Source: Nostoc linckia z4 (lineage in GTDB: Bacteria; Cyanobacteriota; Cyanobacteriia; Cyanobacteriales; Nostocaceae). From it: a stretch of DNA of 64,000 nucleotides. Positions 54,042 through 63,159 of the stretch are shown one piece after another. The number at the start of each line of letters is the position of its first letter. Within the stretch, counting starts at the first letter, position 1. The stretch lies in contig NZ_LAHA01000004.1 in assembly GCF_002608075.1 (NCBI RefSeq), positions 226,444 to 290,443 on the forward strand. The letters are read 5' to 3'. The notes beneath the pieces are model-generated. The model was not told the DNA's origin. It worked only from the letters and a program-made list of their open reading frames with translations, and ran no database searches. The position numbers and the translations under genes were made by a program.

Positions 54042-54504
54042 CTGATAAGCTTCGCAACCAGTCACGGGTTTCCTCCGGTTTTAGCTCTTCACCCTGGTCT
54101 GGGCATAAATACAATTGTTCTAGGGTATCAGATAAAACCCCTTGATAGCGAGGATCTTGACGCTCAACCGCATCTAAAATATTTTCAACCAACATATCCA
54201 AAGCTTCTATACAAGACCAAAAAGCTTCTGCCTGATTAGTTGCGTTTACAAACCACAAGTAAATTTTTGAGCGAATTTTACGCGGCCAGCTAGATATTCC
54301 CTTGGGTGGTGACTCAATCAAGGCGTATGCAAGGTCTGTTAGCACTTTTCGATCTTCCTCTGGAAAATTGCTCCACTCCTGTTTAACCTTGCTAGCTAGC
54401 CTACGAAATTTGACAGCCAATTCATCAAATTTTGATGATGGACTGATTTTTCTATGCCATATCTGCCGAATTTCGTAAGAATCGATCACAATTGCAGTGG
54501 ACAC
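54019..54504 (-). CDS. Probable antitoxin partner, 161 aa
   Basis: 161 residues. It begins MSTAIVIDSYEIRQIWHRKI; the middle is helical (DELAVKFRRLASKVKQEWSN); the end is acidic (DQGEELKPEETRDWLRSLSD). No recognisable DNA-binding motif. Its gene precedes and overlaps a RelE-like toxin gene on the minus strand, so it is inferred to be the neutraliser. The family is unknown to me. Confidence 0.62.
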   Translation of the reverse strand: MSTAIVIDSYEIRQIWHRKISPSSKFDELAVKFRRLASKVKQEWSNFPEEDRKVLTDLAYALIESPPKGISSWPRKIRSKIYLWFVNATNQAEAFWSCIEALDMLVENILDAVERQDPRYQGVLSDTLEQLYLCPDQGEELKPEETRDWLRSLSDEALREV

Positions 54505-55222
54505 CGCTACACTCTCCCAATTAGCTGCTATTCATTAACAACAACAGATTTAAATAAGTTTTCCACCTTAACTAACTACATTTACAGTTTCACTTGCCGT
54601 GTATATACGCCTTCAATCTATTCTATGACAATAGATACTTGCTGTCTTCCGCAGTCAACTCAAAGTTGATGTTTGATTATTTCTGTTACACAAGCAATCA
54701 AAGTGCAATCGACTTGTTTTATAATTGCATAGCCAGCTATGCAATCAAGCAGAGTCTTGCAAGCAAGACGATCGCATCACTTTTAAAGAATTTTTCAACC
54801 AGTTATGCCCTGTTATATGTCATCCAAGCAAGGAATTTGCTGATTGTGGCGATCGCTTGAGCCAAGAATATTCATAACGTGCTACTGAAATATCAGTAGT
54901 GTACTAATGACACACCAAAGCTTTTTTCGCAGCCATCGCTTATGCCAAGAGATCCCTTTTACTTGGATATCTAGATATCCAATAGGCTAGGCACAAGCGA
55001 TCGCTCTATTGCAAAGTTGGGTAACATCATGTTACTGAAAGCGATTGCTCCTATGTTGGGGGTTTGTGAAAATTTTTCAAGAATAGAGCCAAAAATTCAC
55101 TTTTTAGCATTCCAGTCAATCAAGCTTACGCCCTTTGAGCTTGCTTCATTACACTTAAATCGTAGTTTTACAGGCTACCTTGAATATACTATTGAAAATA
55201 TGTCTTTGAGCGCATAATATTA
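54505..55222. other. 700-bp spacer without a convincing gene
   Basis: AT-rich with HIP1 sites. Short frames at 54594-54860 and 55017-55217 have no ribosome site or family resemblance. GGATATCTAGATATCC at about 54966 is a small palindrome. Confidence 0.4.
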
Positions 55223-55585
55223 ATGGAGTGGACAGTTAAATTTCATGATGACTTTGAGCCGGAGTTTGACGATCTACCAGAAGAAGTGCAGGATGAGTTG
55301 TTTGCTCAAGCTGTTTCACTGGAAGAATTTGGCCCTCAACTAGGGCGGCCAAAGGTTGATACGCTCAAAGGCTCAAAGCACCCTAACATGAAAGAGCTGC
55401 GTTTTAAAGCAGCAGATGGTGTATGGCGTGTAGCATTTGCATTCGATCCAAAACGAAATGCAATCTTATTAGTGGCTGGTGACAAGTCTGGCGGCAGTGA
55501 AAGTCATTTCTACAAGCAACTTATAAACAAGGCTGACGCTAGATTTACAGCACACTTAGCCCAATTGCGACAAAAGAAAGGTTGA
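55223..55585 (+). CDS. higB: HigB/Gp49-type toxin
   Basis: 120 residues of the RelE superfamily, HigB/phage-derived Gp49 group: MEWTVKFHDDFEPEFDDLPE, DELFAQAVSLEEFGPQLGRP, VDTLKGSKHPNMKELRFKAA, GVWRVAFAFDPKRNAILLVAGDK (split here as two strands) and a basic tail. It cleaves mRNA on the ribosome in characterised members. The HigA gene starts 7 bp after the stop, so this is the toxin-first order typical of hicAB/higBA. The RFKAADGVWRVAF segment with Lys/Arg residues fits the active site. Shared terminator at 55994. Confidence 0.9.
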   Translation: MEWTVKFHDDFEPEFDDLPEEVQDELFAQAVSLEEFGPQLGRPKVDTLKGSKHPNMKELRFKAADGVWRVAFAFDPKRNAILLVAGDKSGGSESHFYKQLINKADARFTAHLAQLRQKKG

Positions 55586-55592
55586 GTTAACT

Positions 55593-55955
55593 ATGGCTAC
55601 AACTTTAAAAGAAAAGCTAAAAAAATTACCACTCGAACGCCAAAAGCAAATCGAAGACAGAGCAGAAGTGCTTATAGCTGAGGAAATGACCAGACGGGAA
55701 CTCAGGCAATCATTAAAATTGACTCAAGCACAAATAGCCCAGATCCTTGAGATCGATCAAGGGAACGTTTCTCGAATTGAACAGCGCACCGATTTAATGC
55801 TTTCTACGTTGCGAAAATACATAGAAGCATTGGGAGGGGAGCTACAACTGGTTGTCAGGTTTCCTGATGACCAAGTTATTACTTTGAAAGAAGCCTTTGA
55901 CTACGAGGAGCTAGAGGAAGATTGCCCTCCACCTCTGGCTTTAGCCAGTAAATAA
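55593..55955 (+). CDS. higA: HigA-type XRE antitoxin
   Basis: 120 residues with an XRE helix-turn-helix in the middle (LRQSLKLTQAQIAQILEIDQ, GNVSRIEQRTDLMLSTLRKY). The N-terminal helix (LKEKLKKLPLERQKQIEDRA) and the C-terminal strand (ELQLVVRFPDDQVITL) are as in HigA antitoxins of this group. It neutralises the preceding HigB and represses the operon. Spacing of 7 bp supports cotranscription. Confidence 0.9.
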   Translation: MATTLKEKLKKLPLERQKQIEDRAEVLIAEEMTRRELRQSLKLTQAQIAQILEIDQGNVSRIEQRTDLMLSTLRKYIEALGGELQLVVRFPDDQVITLKEAFDYEELEEDCPPPLALASK

Positions 55956-55993
55956 TTTTGATTGCTAGCAAAACTATAAGTTGTTGTACTGAA

Positions 55994-56032
55994 AAGCGGA
56001 AGTGCCCTTATTAGAGGCGCTTCCGCTTTTTT
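55994..56032 (+). terminator. Intrinsic terminator of higBA
   Basis: AAGCGGAAGTGCC and GGCGCTTCCGCTT form a stem around CTTATTAGA (one mismatch), followed by TTTTC. Confidence 0.88.
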
Positions 56033-56190
56033 CTACCAAGGGTATGGGACGCGATCGCCCTATTCGAGATGTGCCAAAATTTTTCAGCAAGAGCGTAAGC
56101 CCTTACCCAAATCGCTTTTTGAGTAACTTCAGGTTATTGAAAGCGATCGCCTTATTTAGGCTCATGAAAAATTTTATGTTCGCTTTTTTT

Positions 56191-56215
56191 GGCGATAACC
56201 CTACGGGTTATCGCC
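56191..56215. repeat. Palindrome nested in a HIP1-like site at the A2 3' end
   Basis: GGCGATAACCC-TAC-GGGTTATCGCC, perfect 11-bp arms extended by flanking A/T pairs. In the A1 and A3 genes this position is GGCGATCGCC, so AACCCTACGGGTT looks inserted in it. The insertion makes the stop codon of A2. Confidence 0.7.
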
Positions 56216-57562
56216 AAAAATGGCCCCTCGTTTCTCTAGGTCACGCCTCAAGTTTTCTCTAAGACGTTCGACAATTAAGGTGTTCATAAGGACAGCATGT
56301 AGGTAGGCACTGCTCAGGTCGGCACTGCTCAAGATGGTACTGTTCAGGATGATACCGATCGCGATGGCAGTGCTCAGGATAGCACCAATTAGATTGGCAT
56401 TTCTCAGGATGGCACTGCTCAGGATGGCACCAATTAGGTTGGCATTTCTCAGGTCGGCACCGCTCAGGTTGGCCTTTCTCAGGTCGGTATCGCTTAGGTC
56501 GGTATCGCTTAGGTCAGCATTGCTCAGGTTGGCACCGCTCAGGTTGGCACCACTCAGGTTGGCACCGCTCAGGTTGGCATCGCTCAGGTCAGCATCGCTC
56601 AGATCTCGACCTTCAGATGCCTGATTAACAATTTCCCACACCAAACGCCATTTGTTGTTAATTATTGTTGTTTCGTCAATGATGGCATCATGCAGAGAAA
56701 CACGGTTCAGGTTGGTAGTTTCTAGGTTAGTACCTCTCAAGTCAGCACAATTCAAGTCAGCACCTTCTAGGTTGGCACCTTTTAGGTTAGTACCTGTCAG
56801 GTCGGCACAGCTTAGGTCAGCATTACTGAGGTTAGTGCCTCTCAGGTCTACACTACTCAAGTCAGCATCGCTTAGGTCTCGACCGCTAGCTCCCTGAGCA
56901 ATAATTTCTTGGACTAAACGAATTTTATCTTGCTCTTCACCTGTAGTGTCGCTAGATAATAACTGTACATTTTCAACAGGCATACCCAATACTTGCATCC
57001 CTGTTTTGATTTGCTTCTCAAGCCTTTTAAGACCTTCTCGTGAACCGCTGAAGGTTATTTTTATACTGCCTTTTTCAATCCTATCAATTGTTAAACTTGC
57101 ATCCTTTGAAGCTTTTTGCATCAACACTAGCAAAGCTGCCTGAACATCGGGATTATTAAGGACGCTTTCTACATCACCAGTAAGTGTAATAACGAGTTGT
57201 TCTTTACAGTTAGCATTTTGGTTTTTTGCTAGGGATACTGGAGAAATCAATACTTGTGTAGCACTGCGCTCCTCCTGGAGAAGCTCACAGTTTTTTTCTC
57301 GTTCTGTGTCCATACCAAGATTCCTGCTGGATTGCTGGTCTTCTGGCTCCAGTTGTGCAATCTCTCCCCACTCCAAGTCTAGTTCATTGCACATAGCTTC
57401 AAAGAAGTGCTTTGCAACAGGTCGCCTAGCAAAAAATTTGATTACGGTCTGTCGAGTGCAACCTACCCCTCCTGCCAAGTATTCTTGTGTCCAACCTTTA
57501 AGCTTGAATGCTGCCTTAGCTTTTTCCAGCCCATCTGTCGATGCTCGGCATGACCTACCCAT
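56201..57562 (-). CDS. HTH-pentapeptide-repeat protein, cassette copy 2 (A2)
   Basis: 453 residues from ATG 57562. Same plan as A1: XRE-like HTH (GWTQEYLAGGVGCTRQTVIK), the alpha/beta segment (VITLTGDVESVLNNPDVQAA..GSIKITFSGSREGLKRLEKQ), then pentapeptide repeats. Here the repeats are in two blocks, each opened by a linker of the form RLVxEIxxQxxxGRDLSDADL. The C-terminal tail ends early at GAIFGDNP because a palindrome supplies a stop. It lacks the second half-copy of the alpha/beta segment seen in A1 and A3. Probably functional, with a regulatory or scaffolding part in the NACHT cassette. Confidence 0.85.
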   Translation of the reverse strand: MGRSCRASTDGLEKAKAAFKLKGWTQEYLAGGVGCTRQTVIKFFARRPVAKHFFEAMCNELDLEWGEIAQLEPEDQQSSRNLGMDTEREKNCELLQEERSATQVLISPVSLAKNQNANCKEQLVITLTGDVESVLNNPDVQAALLVLMQKASKDASLTIDRIEKGSIKITFSGSREGLKRLEKQIKTGMQVLGMPVENVQLLSSDTTGEEQDKIRLVQEIIAQGASGRDLSDADLSSVDLRGTNLSNADLSCADLTGTNLKGANLEGADLNCADLRGTNLETTNLNRVSLHDAIIDETTIINNKWRLVWEIVNQASEGRDLSDADLSDANLSGANLSGANLSGANLSNADLSDTDLSDTDLRKANLSGADLRNANLIGAILSSAILRNANLIGAILSTAIAIGIILNSTILSSADLSSAYLHAVLMNTLIVERLRENLRRDLEKRGAIFGDNP

Positions 57563-57620
57563 TGTCAACCTGCCACAACTATTACATTAGTTTTACACGA
57601 GTCCATTACACTTAATGAAA

Positions 57621-57651
57621 GCGCTCGCCACTTGTTAAAAATGGCGAGCGC
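57621..57651. other. Hairpin between A2 and B2 with compensatory changes
   Basis: GCGCTCGCCA and TGGCGAGCGC pair over 10 bp around CTTGTTAAAAA. Compared with GCGATCGC at 39119, both arms changed so pairing is kept. Confidence 0.65.
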
Positions 57652-57658
57652 ACTTCGA

Positions 57659-57991
57659 CTAAGACCCTGTATCCGAGCCTCTATCTATTCGTTGGTTTTG
57701 CTCCTGCTGAGTTGTCACTGTGGTAGTGGGATTGCTTTGCACGTTAATCGCTGGTGGATTAACCACAGAAGGTGTAGCAGGTCTTAATACCATCACAGCA
57801 AACCCAAAAAACATTGCTGCTATTGCCACAATAGCAACGTTATTGCTGCTGTCTTTACTCACAGCACTTACCAGGTTCTTCAGCAGTCCATAAAACTGCT
57901 GTTGGGTTGTGGCGTTTACTGCCCTTAAAAATAATGAAGGAGCATTTAACTTATCATTGGAAGTGCGGGGTCTACGACGATTGAAATCCAT
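57659..57991 (-). CDS. Small one-TM protein, cassette copy 2 (B2)
   Basis: 110 residues from ATG 57991 (GAGGT ribosome site). Very close to B1: MDFNRRRPRTSNDKLNAPSL, LLKNLVSAVSKDSS, a single membrane helix NVAIVAIAAMFFGFAVMVL and a Thr/Gln-rich tail (TTTVTTQQEQ). Differences are concentrated after the membrane helix (SVVNPPAINV). The conserved N-terminal half and helix suggest the function lies there. Upstream of A2 on the same strand. Confidence 0.78.
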   Translation of the reverse strand: MDFNRRRPRTSNDKLNAPSLFLRAVNATTQQQFYGLLKNLVSAVSKDSSNNVAIVAIAAMFFGFAVMVLRPATPSVVNPPAINVQSNPTTTVTTQQEQNQRIDRGSDTGS

Positions 57992-58138
57992 TGTTGTAAC
58001 CTCGTGTTTTCGATGCTTACCTGGATGTTCTCCAGGTTTTTTCTTTCTTTTCTTAAGAATAAAAATTTCAAGCTCAACCTTGGTCAAAGTAGGCTGTTAG
58101 AGTTATGTAAGAGTTATGTCAAAGTTGAACTCACAGCT

Positions 58139-60172
58139 ATGACGCGATCCGTTAGAGCATCGAAAACAGGGTTAGAAAAAGCTAAAGAAGCATTTAAGCT
58201 CAAGGGTTGGACACAGGAATACTTGGCAGGGGGATCGGACTGTTCTCGACAGACCATCAACAAATTCTTGAAGGGACAACCTGTTGATAAAAGTAAATTT
58301 CAAGGCATCTGCACAGAACTGGGTTTAGAGTGGGGTGAGATTGCAGAGCTAGAAGCGGAGGAAAGGCAAGCAGTCAAAACCTTTAGTGTTGATGAACTAG
58401 TGCAAGAGGTACGGGAAAAGCTAAGACCTTATATCCAACAACGCTATGGCACAATGCGAGTACTGGATATGACTGAGCCTGTTGATTTAAGTGACATTTA
58501 CACTGATGTTAATATTTTTGGCAAAATAACTGGACGCAGACGATTGGAGATTGCAGACCTATTAAAAAACTCCGATCCAGAAAAATTTGATCGCATTGGG
58601 CTTAGCCCTATAGTTGGGGAGAGAATACCAGGGCTAGAAGCAGTTCAACAGCACAGTAAGTTAATGGTGTTGGGTAAACCAGGAGCCGGGAAAACCACAT
58701 TTCTCAAGCATTTGGCGATACAGTGCATTAAAGGGCAGTTTTTTGGCGATCGCTTCCCGGTTTTTATCACACTCAAAGATTTTGCAGAAGCGGACAAAAA
58801 ACCAGATGTTCTGGAATACATTGCCCTACAGTTATCTAAATGCAAAGTAACAGATGGCAGCACCAAAGCAGAACAACTTTTAGAACATGGGAAAACATTG
58901 GTTTTATTCGATGGATTGGATGAGGTTCGAGAAGAGGACGCTAAGAGAGTATTGGATAAAGTTGAAGAATTTTCCTACCAGTTTCATAAGAATCAGTTTG
59001 TTATTACTTGTCGGATTGCAGCTAAAGAATACACTTTTAAAGATTTCACCGAAGTAGAAGTTGCAGATTTTAACTCTGACCAAATAGCTACTTTTGCTCA
59101 AAACTGGTTTCGCCAAAGTGACCCAGTTAAAAGTGAGCATTTCATCCAAAAACTCGATGAAAACGAACCAATTCAAGAACTGGCAACCAACCCTCTATTG
59201 TTGACTTTGCTTTGTTTGGTATTTGGTGAAGTTGGAAATTTTCCCAACAATCGTTCCGAACTTTACAAAGAAGGAATAGATGTGCTGCTAAAAAAATGGG
59301 ACGTTAAACGTAACATTGAACGAGATGAAATCTATAAAGGACTTTCTTTGAAGCGCAAAGAAGACTTGCTTTCACAAATAGCCCTAACTACTTTTAAACA
59401 GAAGGACTATTTTTTCAAGAAACAGACAGCTGAAAAGTACATTAGTGAGTTTATTTACAACTTACCTAATGCTCGTACTGAACCGGAGGAATTAGAAGTT
59501 GACAGTGAAGCAGTTTTAAAATCAATTGAAGCACAGCATGGTTTATTAGTTGCAAGGGCAACGAACATTTATTCTTTTTCTCACCTAACATTTCAGGAGT
59601 ATTTTGCTGCTAGGGAAATCGTTGCTAATTCTGACTGGGAGAATCTGGTAAAGCATATTACCGATAAACGCTGGCGAGAGGTCTTTTTGTTGACAGCAGC
59701 CATGATGCGGAATGCAGATAATTTAGTAGAACTAATGAAGCAAAAAATCGATGGTTTAGTGGCAAAAGATGAAAATTTTCAGCGTTTTTTGAAATGGATT
59801 AGTCAGAAATCCGAGACAGTTGACACTTCATGCAAAATGACTGCTATTCGTGGTTATTATATTACTCGCGCTCTTGCAGAAACCCTTAGTTCTGCTAATC
59901 CTCGGGACGCTATAAAACTTATTGAAGAACTTCCTCTTGTTAGCAGCCTTGATTCTAATTTAAAAGATGAGAAACAAAAAATATCCCTAATAATAAACCA
60001 TTTCACAAAATCGGGATCACAGTTTAGCAATTTACATAAGAAATTGTTACAGCAGTATTACGATGCTAATAAATTGCTTGTTGATTGCCTCAACAGCGAG
60101 TGTTACGTCAGCCGAGAAGTGCGACAGCGCATTGAAGATACATTGCTACTGCCAGTTAAAACTAGCCTCTAA
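58139..60172 (+). CDS. HTH-NACHT NTPase, cassette copy 2 (C2)
   Basis: 677 residues from ATG 58139 (MTRSVRASKTGLEKAKEAFK). HTH GWTQEYLAGGSDCSRQTINK, then a linker and NACHT with Walker A VLGKPGAGKTTF and Walker B VLFDGLDEVREED, TNPLLLTLLC helix and HLTFQEYFAAREI. Similar to C1 up to about residue 580. The stretch before the C-terminus differs completely: C2 has CKMTAIRGYYITRALAETLS and a shorter helical part in place of C1's Asp/Leu-rich run. The last 60 residues (QYYDANKLLVDCLNSECYVS) are again almost identical to C1. The variable part is the likely ligand-sensing region. Confidence 0.9.
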   Translation: MTRSVRASKTGLEKAKEAFKLKGWTQEYLAGGSDCSRQTINKFLKGQPVDKSKFQGICTELGLEWGEIAELEAEERQAVKTFSVDELVQEVREKLRPYIQQRYGTMRVLDMTEPVDLSDIYTDVNIFGKITGRRRLEIADLLKNSDPEKFDRIGLSPIVGERIPGLEAVQQHSKLMVLGKPGAGKTTFLKHLAIQCIKGQFFGDRFPVFITLKDFAEADKKPDVLEYIALQLSKCKVTDGSTKAEQLLEHGKTLVLFDGLDEVREEDAKRVLDKVEEFSYQFHKNQFVITCRIAAKEYTFKDFTEVEVADFNSDQIATFAQNWFRQSDPVKSEHFIQKLDENEPIQELATNPLLLTLLCLVFGEVGNFPNNRSELYKEGIDVLLKKWDVKRNIERDEIYKGLSLKRKEDLLSQIALTTFKQKDYFFKKQTAEKYISEFIYNLPNARTEPEELEVDSEAVLKSIEAQHGLLVARATNIYSFSHLTFQEYFAAREIVANSDWENLVKHITDKRWREVFLLTAAMMRNADNLVELMKQKIDGLVAKDENFQRFLKWISQKSETVDTSCKMTAIRGYYITRALAETLSSANPRDAIKLIEELPLVSSLDSNLKDEKQKISLIINHFTKSGSQFSNLHKKLLQQYYDANKLLVDCLNSECYVSREVRQRIEDTLLLPVKTSL

Positions 60173-60269
60173 TAGCTCACCCTTAGAGTTAGGATAACTA
60201 CTGAACGAGTCATACTAGAACTAAATAATCTGTTCTTTGACAGTTCCAGGAAAATTTTCCTGCTTCTCT

Positions 60270-60440
60270 TCACACTGCAAACTTCTCTGTCTCCTGAAAA
60301 GAAAGGTGAGCGATTCGCTTGTCGCCTGCTTTGCCAAATTCTGGCTCACTGACAAACCAAACATGAAATTGAGCAAAGTAGGAAACATGACTTGCACCCA
60401 CCATCACCTCGCTTTCCTCGGGAGCAATTACCCTAGTCCT
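60270..60440 (-). pseudogene. Conserved C-terminal coding fragment, copy 3 of 3
   Basis: Minus-strand frame RVIAPEESEVMVGASHVSYF, then AQFHVWFVSEPEFGKAGDKR and IAHLSFQETEKFAV plus stop. Same as the fragments at 37528 and 42033. Located just after C2, convergent with it, before gene E. Confidence 0.65.
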
Positions 60441-60495
60441 GAGCTATCGCTCTTACCAAGAGCATCTATCTATTTTTGCAGTCCTTGAAGAATAC

Positions 60496-61371
60496 TTATT
60501 TTGGACTCACAACTGGGGGGGCGATCGCCAAAAATGCTCCTCGTTGCTCCAGGTCACGCTTCATATCCTCTGTAAGACCTTTGCTCTCTACAAAAAAGGC
60601 ATTCATAACAATAGTACCGCTCAGGTTCGCGCCACTCAGGTTTGTACCGCTCAGGTTAGCACCGCTCAGGTTCGTACCGCTCAGGTTTGCACCGCCCAGA
60701 TTGGCATCAGTTAAGTTGGCAAGTATAAGATTTGCACCGCTCAGATCGGCATCAGTTAGGTTGGTAAGCATCAGGTTGGCAAGCATTAGTTGGGCATCAG
60801 TTAGGTTGACACCAATCAGGTTGCCACCAATCAGGTTTGCACCAATTAGGTTTGCACCAATTAGGTTTGCACCAATTAGATTTGCATTGCTCAGGTTGGC
60901 ATGGCTCAGTCCGGCATTATTTAAATCTCGGCCTTTAGCTCCTTGATTAACAATCTCCCAAACTAAACGCCATTTGCTATCAATCTGCGTTTTCTCATTA
61001 ATATTTGCACCACTGAGGTTGGCATGGTTTAGATCGGTATGGCTTAGGTTGGCACCAATCAGGTTGGCATAGCTCAGGTTGGTATGTCTCAGATTGGCAC
61101 TACTCAGGTTTGTATCGCTCAGGTCGGCACTGCTGAGGTTAGCATCTCTCAGGTCGGCACTACTCAGGTCGGCACTACTCAGGTTTGTATCGCTCAGGTT
61201 TGTATCGCTCAGGTCGGCACCGTTCAAATGTCGCATCTTAAGTGGCTGACTAGCAATCTCCTGTACTAAACGCCATTTTTTATCAGACTCGGTACTTTCA
61301 TTGTCTATACCTTGCAAAGACGCAGTGTCAGTTATTTTTCTATTTTTTCTGCCAAGGCTTGGGTCTGTCAT
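60496..61371 (-). CDS. Pentapeptide-repeat protein without HTH (E)
   Basis: 291 residues from ATG 61371 (MTDPSLGRKNRKITDTASLQ). It has two pentapeptide blocks, each opened by a linker KWRLVQEIASQPLKMRHLNG or KWRLVWEIVNQGAKGRDLNN, as in A2, but no HTH or alpha/beta domain. The conserved tail is changed to QRGAFLAIAPPVV by a pair of compensating frameshifts. It follows A3 after 71 bp on the same strand, so it is probably cotranscribed with it. It may be a truncated descendant of an A-type gene. Confidence 0.82.
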   Translation of the reverse strand: MTDPSLGRKNRKITDTASLQGIDNESTESDKKWRLVQEIASQPLKMRHLNGADLSDTNLSDTNLSSADLSSADLRDANLSSADLSDTNLSSANLRHTNLSYANLIGANLSHTDLNHANLSGANINEKTQIDSKWRLVWEIVNQGAKGRDLNNAGLSHANLSNANLIGANLIGANLIGANLIGGNLIGVNLTDAQLMLANLMLTNLTDADLSGANLILANLTDANLGGANLSGTNLSGANLSGTNLSGANLSGTIVMNAFFVESKGLTEDMKRDLEQRGAFLAIAPPVVSPK

Positions 61372-61442
61372 TGTCTGATAATGGATATTTTTAAAAAGCG
61401 ATCGCTTACGCAATCTAAACTAGAGCATCATACAAAGAATAC

Positions 61443-62696
61443 TTATTTTGGATTTAGAACCGGAGGGCGATCGCCAAAAATTGCCCCTCGCCGTTCTAAG
61501 TCATGCTTCATGTAATCTGTGAGTCCTATACTGTCTCCAAAAAAGGTATTCACAACATTAGCACCAATCAGGTTGGCATTTCTCAGGTTGGCATTATTCA
61601 AGTTAGCACCACTCAGGTTGGCATTTCTCAGGTCAGCACGGCTCAGGTCGGCATCGCTGAGGTTGGCATCACTGAGGTTGGCATCGCTGAGGTTGGCATC
61701 GCTGAGGTTGACACGCCTCAGGTAGGCACCACTCAGGTCAGCACCACTCAGGTCAGCACCACTCAAGTCAGCACCACTCAGGTAGGCACCAATCAGGTCG
61801 GCGCGGCGGAGGTCGGCATCACTCAGGTTGGCACCACTCAGGTCGGCGCGGCGGAGGTCAGCACCACTCAGGTCAGCACCACTCAGGTCAGCACCACTCA
61901 GGTTGGCATCACTCAGGTCGGCGCGGCTGAGGTCGGCATCACTCAGGTTGTCACCACTTAGGTTGACACCACTCAGATCGACACCACTCAGGTTGACACC
62001 AGAAGGCAGTCTTTGACTTTTAGATCGCTCAACTGTATCATCTGAAGTTTCAGCAAGTGCACCTTTCAAGATTGCAATTTCACTTTCAGGAACATCACCA
62101 GCAATAGTCAATGCTAATCGGTCTTTATCAGAAGTGGAATTTGGGAGTGCTACAAACTCAACATTTTCTATAGAAACGCCTAATACATCTTCTAGCTGTC
62201 CCGATCTGAATAAATTTTCTAGTCGCTCAAGTCCTTCTTGAGAGCCTTCCAAAATCAGTTTTATACTACCAGGCTCAATATCAATAATTTTGATAGAAGT
62301 ATCTTGAGCTAATTCTTTTAAAAGAGCAGCGATCGCCTTTAATTTTGCTATGTCCTCTGGAGAGACAGTACCAGCAATGGCAAATGCATAGCTTTTTTTA
62401 TCAGTTAACACCTGTGTAGTAGCGATCGACTCTTGAATAATTTTATCTTTATCAATGACGTTGAGTTCTTCTGATTCTGACTCAAATTCTGCAATCTCAC
62501 CCCACTCTAAACTCAGTTGCGTGCAGATGGTTTGAAATAGACGCATCTCAACAGGTCGTCTGGCAAAAAAATTAATCACAATTGCTCGACTACAGTTAGA
62601 ACGTCCTGCTAGGTGGTCTTGTGTCCAACCTTTGACTTTGAATGCTTCCTTAGCTTTTTGCAATCCTTGTTTCGATGCTTGGCATGACCTACCCAT
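61443..62696 (-). CDS. HTH-pentapeptide-repeat protein, cassette copy 3 (A3)
   Basis: 417 residues from ATG 62696. [23 protein letters not shown], alpha/beta segment ([40 protein letters not shown]), a second half-copy ([20 protein letters not shown]) as in A1, then about 28 pentapeptides and the tail [19 protein letters not shown]. The repeat DNA is an almost perfect 15-bp tandem array, so recent expansion is likely. Closest to A1 in the domain part. Confidence 0.85.
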   Translation of the reverse strand: MGRSCQASKQGLQKAKEAFKVKGWTQDHLAGRSNCSRAIVINFFARRPVEMRLFQTICTQLSLEWGEIAEFESESEELNVIDKDKIIQESIATTQVLTDKKSYAFAIAGTVSPEDIAKLKAIAALLKELAQDTSIKIIDIEPGSIKLILEGSQEGLERLENLFRSGQLEDVLGVSIENVEFVALPNSTSDKDRLALTIAGDVPESEIAILKGALAETSDDTVERSKSQRLPSGVNLSGVDLSGVNLSGDNLSDADLSRADLSDANLSGADLSGADLSGADLRRADLSGANLSDADLRRADLIGAYLSGADLSGADLSGADLSGAYLRRVNLSDANLSDANLSDANLSDADLSRADLRNANLSGANLNNANLRNANLIGANVVNTFFGDSIGLTDYMKHDLERRGAIFGDRPPVLNPK

Positions 62697-62754
62697 TGTC
62701 AACCTGCCACAACTATTACATTAGTTTTGCACAACTCCATGACACTTAATTAAA

Positions 62755-62785
62755 GCGATCGCCACTTGTTAAAAATAGCGATCGC
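62755..62785. other. HIP1-HIP1 hairpin, cassette copy 3
   Basis: GCGATCGC, CACTTGTTAAAAATA, GCGATCGC: same as 39119-39149 in cassette 1. Confidence 0.5.
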
Positions 62786-62803
62786 ACTTCGATTAAGACC
62801 CTG

Positions 62804-62864
62804 GCTCGAATATTAAGGGATAACGCTCGGTCTTCGCCCTCACGTTATCCCTTAGTATTCGAGC
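62804..62864. repeat. Large palindrome, 22-bp arms
   Basis: Left arm starts GCTCGAATATTAAGGGATAA and the right arm ends TTATCCCTTAGTATTCGAGC, one mismatch in 22 bp, around a 17-base loop. It marks the left end of DNA absent from cassettes 1 and 2. Confidence 0.8.
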
Positions 62865-63159
62865 GAAGCGGTCTTCCAGTTCGCCTGCACTACACAATTA
62901 ATTTGTTTAACCCTTTTTGTTCTTCAGGTTTCTGTAGCTCAGCAAGAAGTATTTGTGTATTTAGGTTCGGAATAAGCTAAAATTGTGCTTTTTTTGACTG
63001 AAAATTGAGTACGTATTAGCATTTGCTTAACCGTTTATTAACCTTTCTGTCACCCTCAAATAGTACATTACTGTAGTCTATTAAAAAGCGGTTAAAGCAA
63101 AGCTTATTTTAGTTTAAGCTTTGCTTTAACCGTTGTTCTATAACTTTTAAACTTTGAAC

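Noticed and set aside
55017..55217. 66-codon frame before higB
   Set aside because: No ribosome site, no recognisable pattern; probably the AT-rich promoter region of higBA.
58004..58138. 45-residue N-terminal extension of the C2 NACHT protein
   Set aside because: It overlaps the leader hairpin and shared upstream motif; C1 and C3 start at the equivalent of 58139.
61503..62016. Plus-strand frames rich in [10 protein letters not shown] or [11 protein letters not shown], likewise at 37835-38380, 56334-56897 and 60476-60946
   Set aside because: Antisense translations of the 15-bp pentapeptide repeats; no ribosome sites and no independent conservation.
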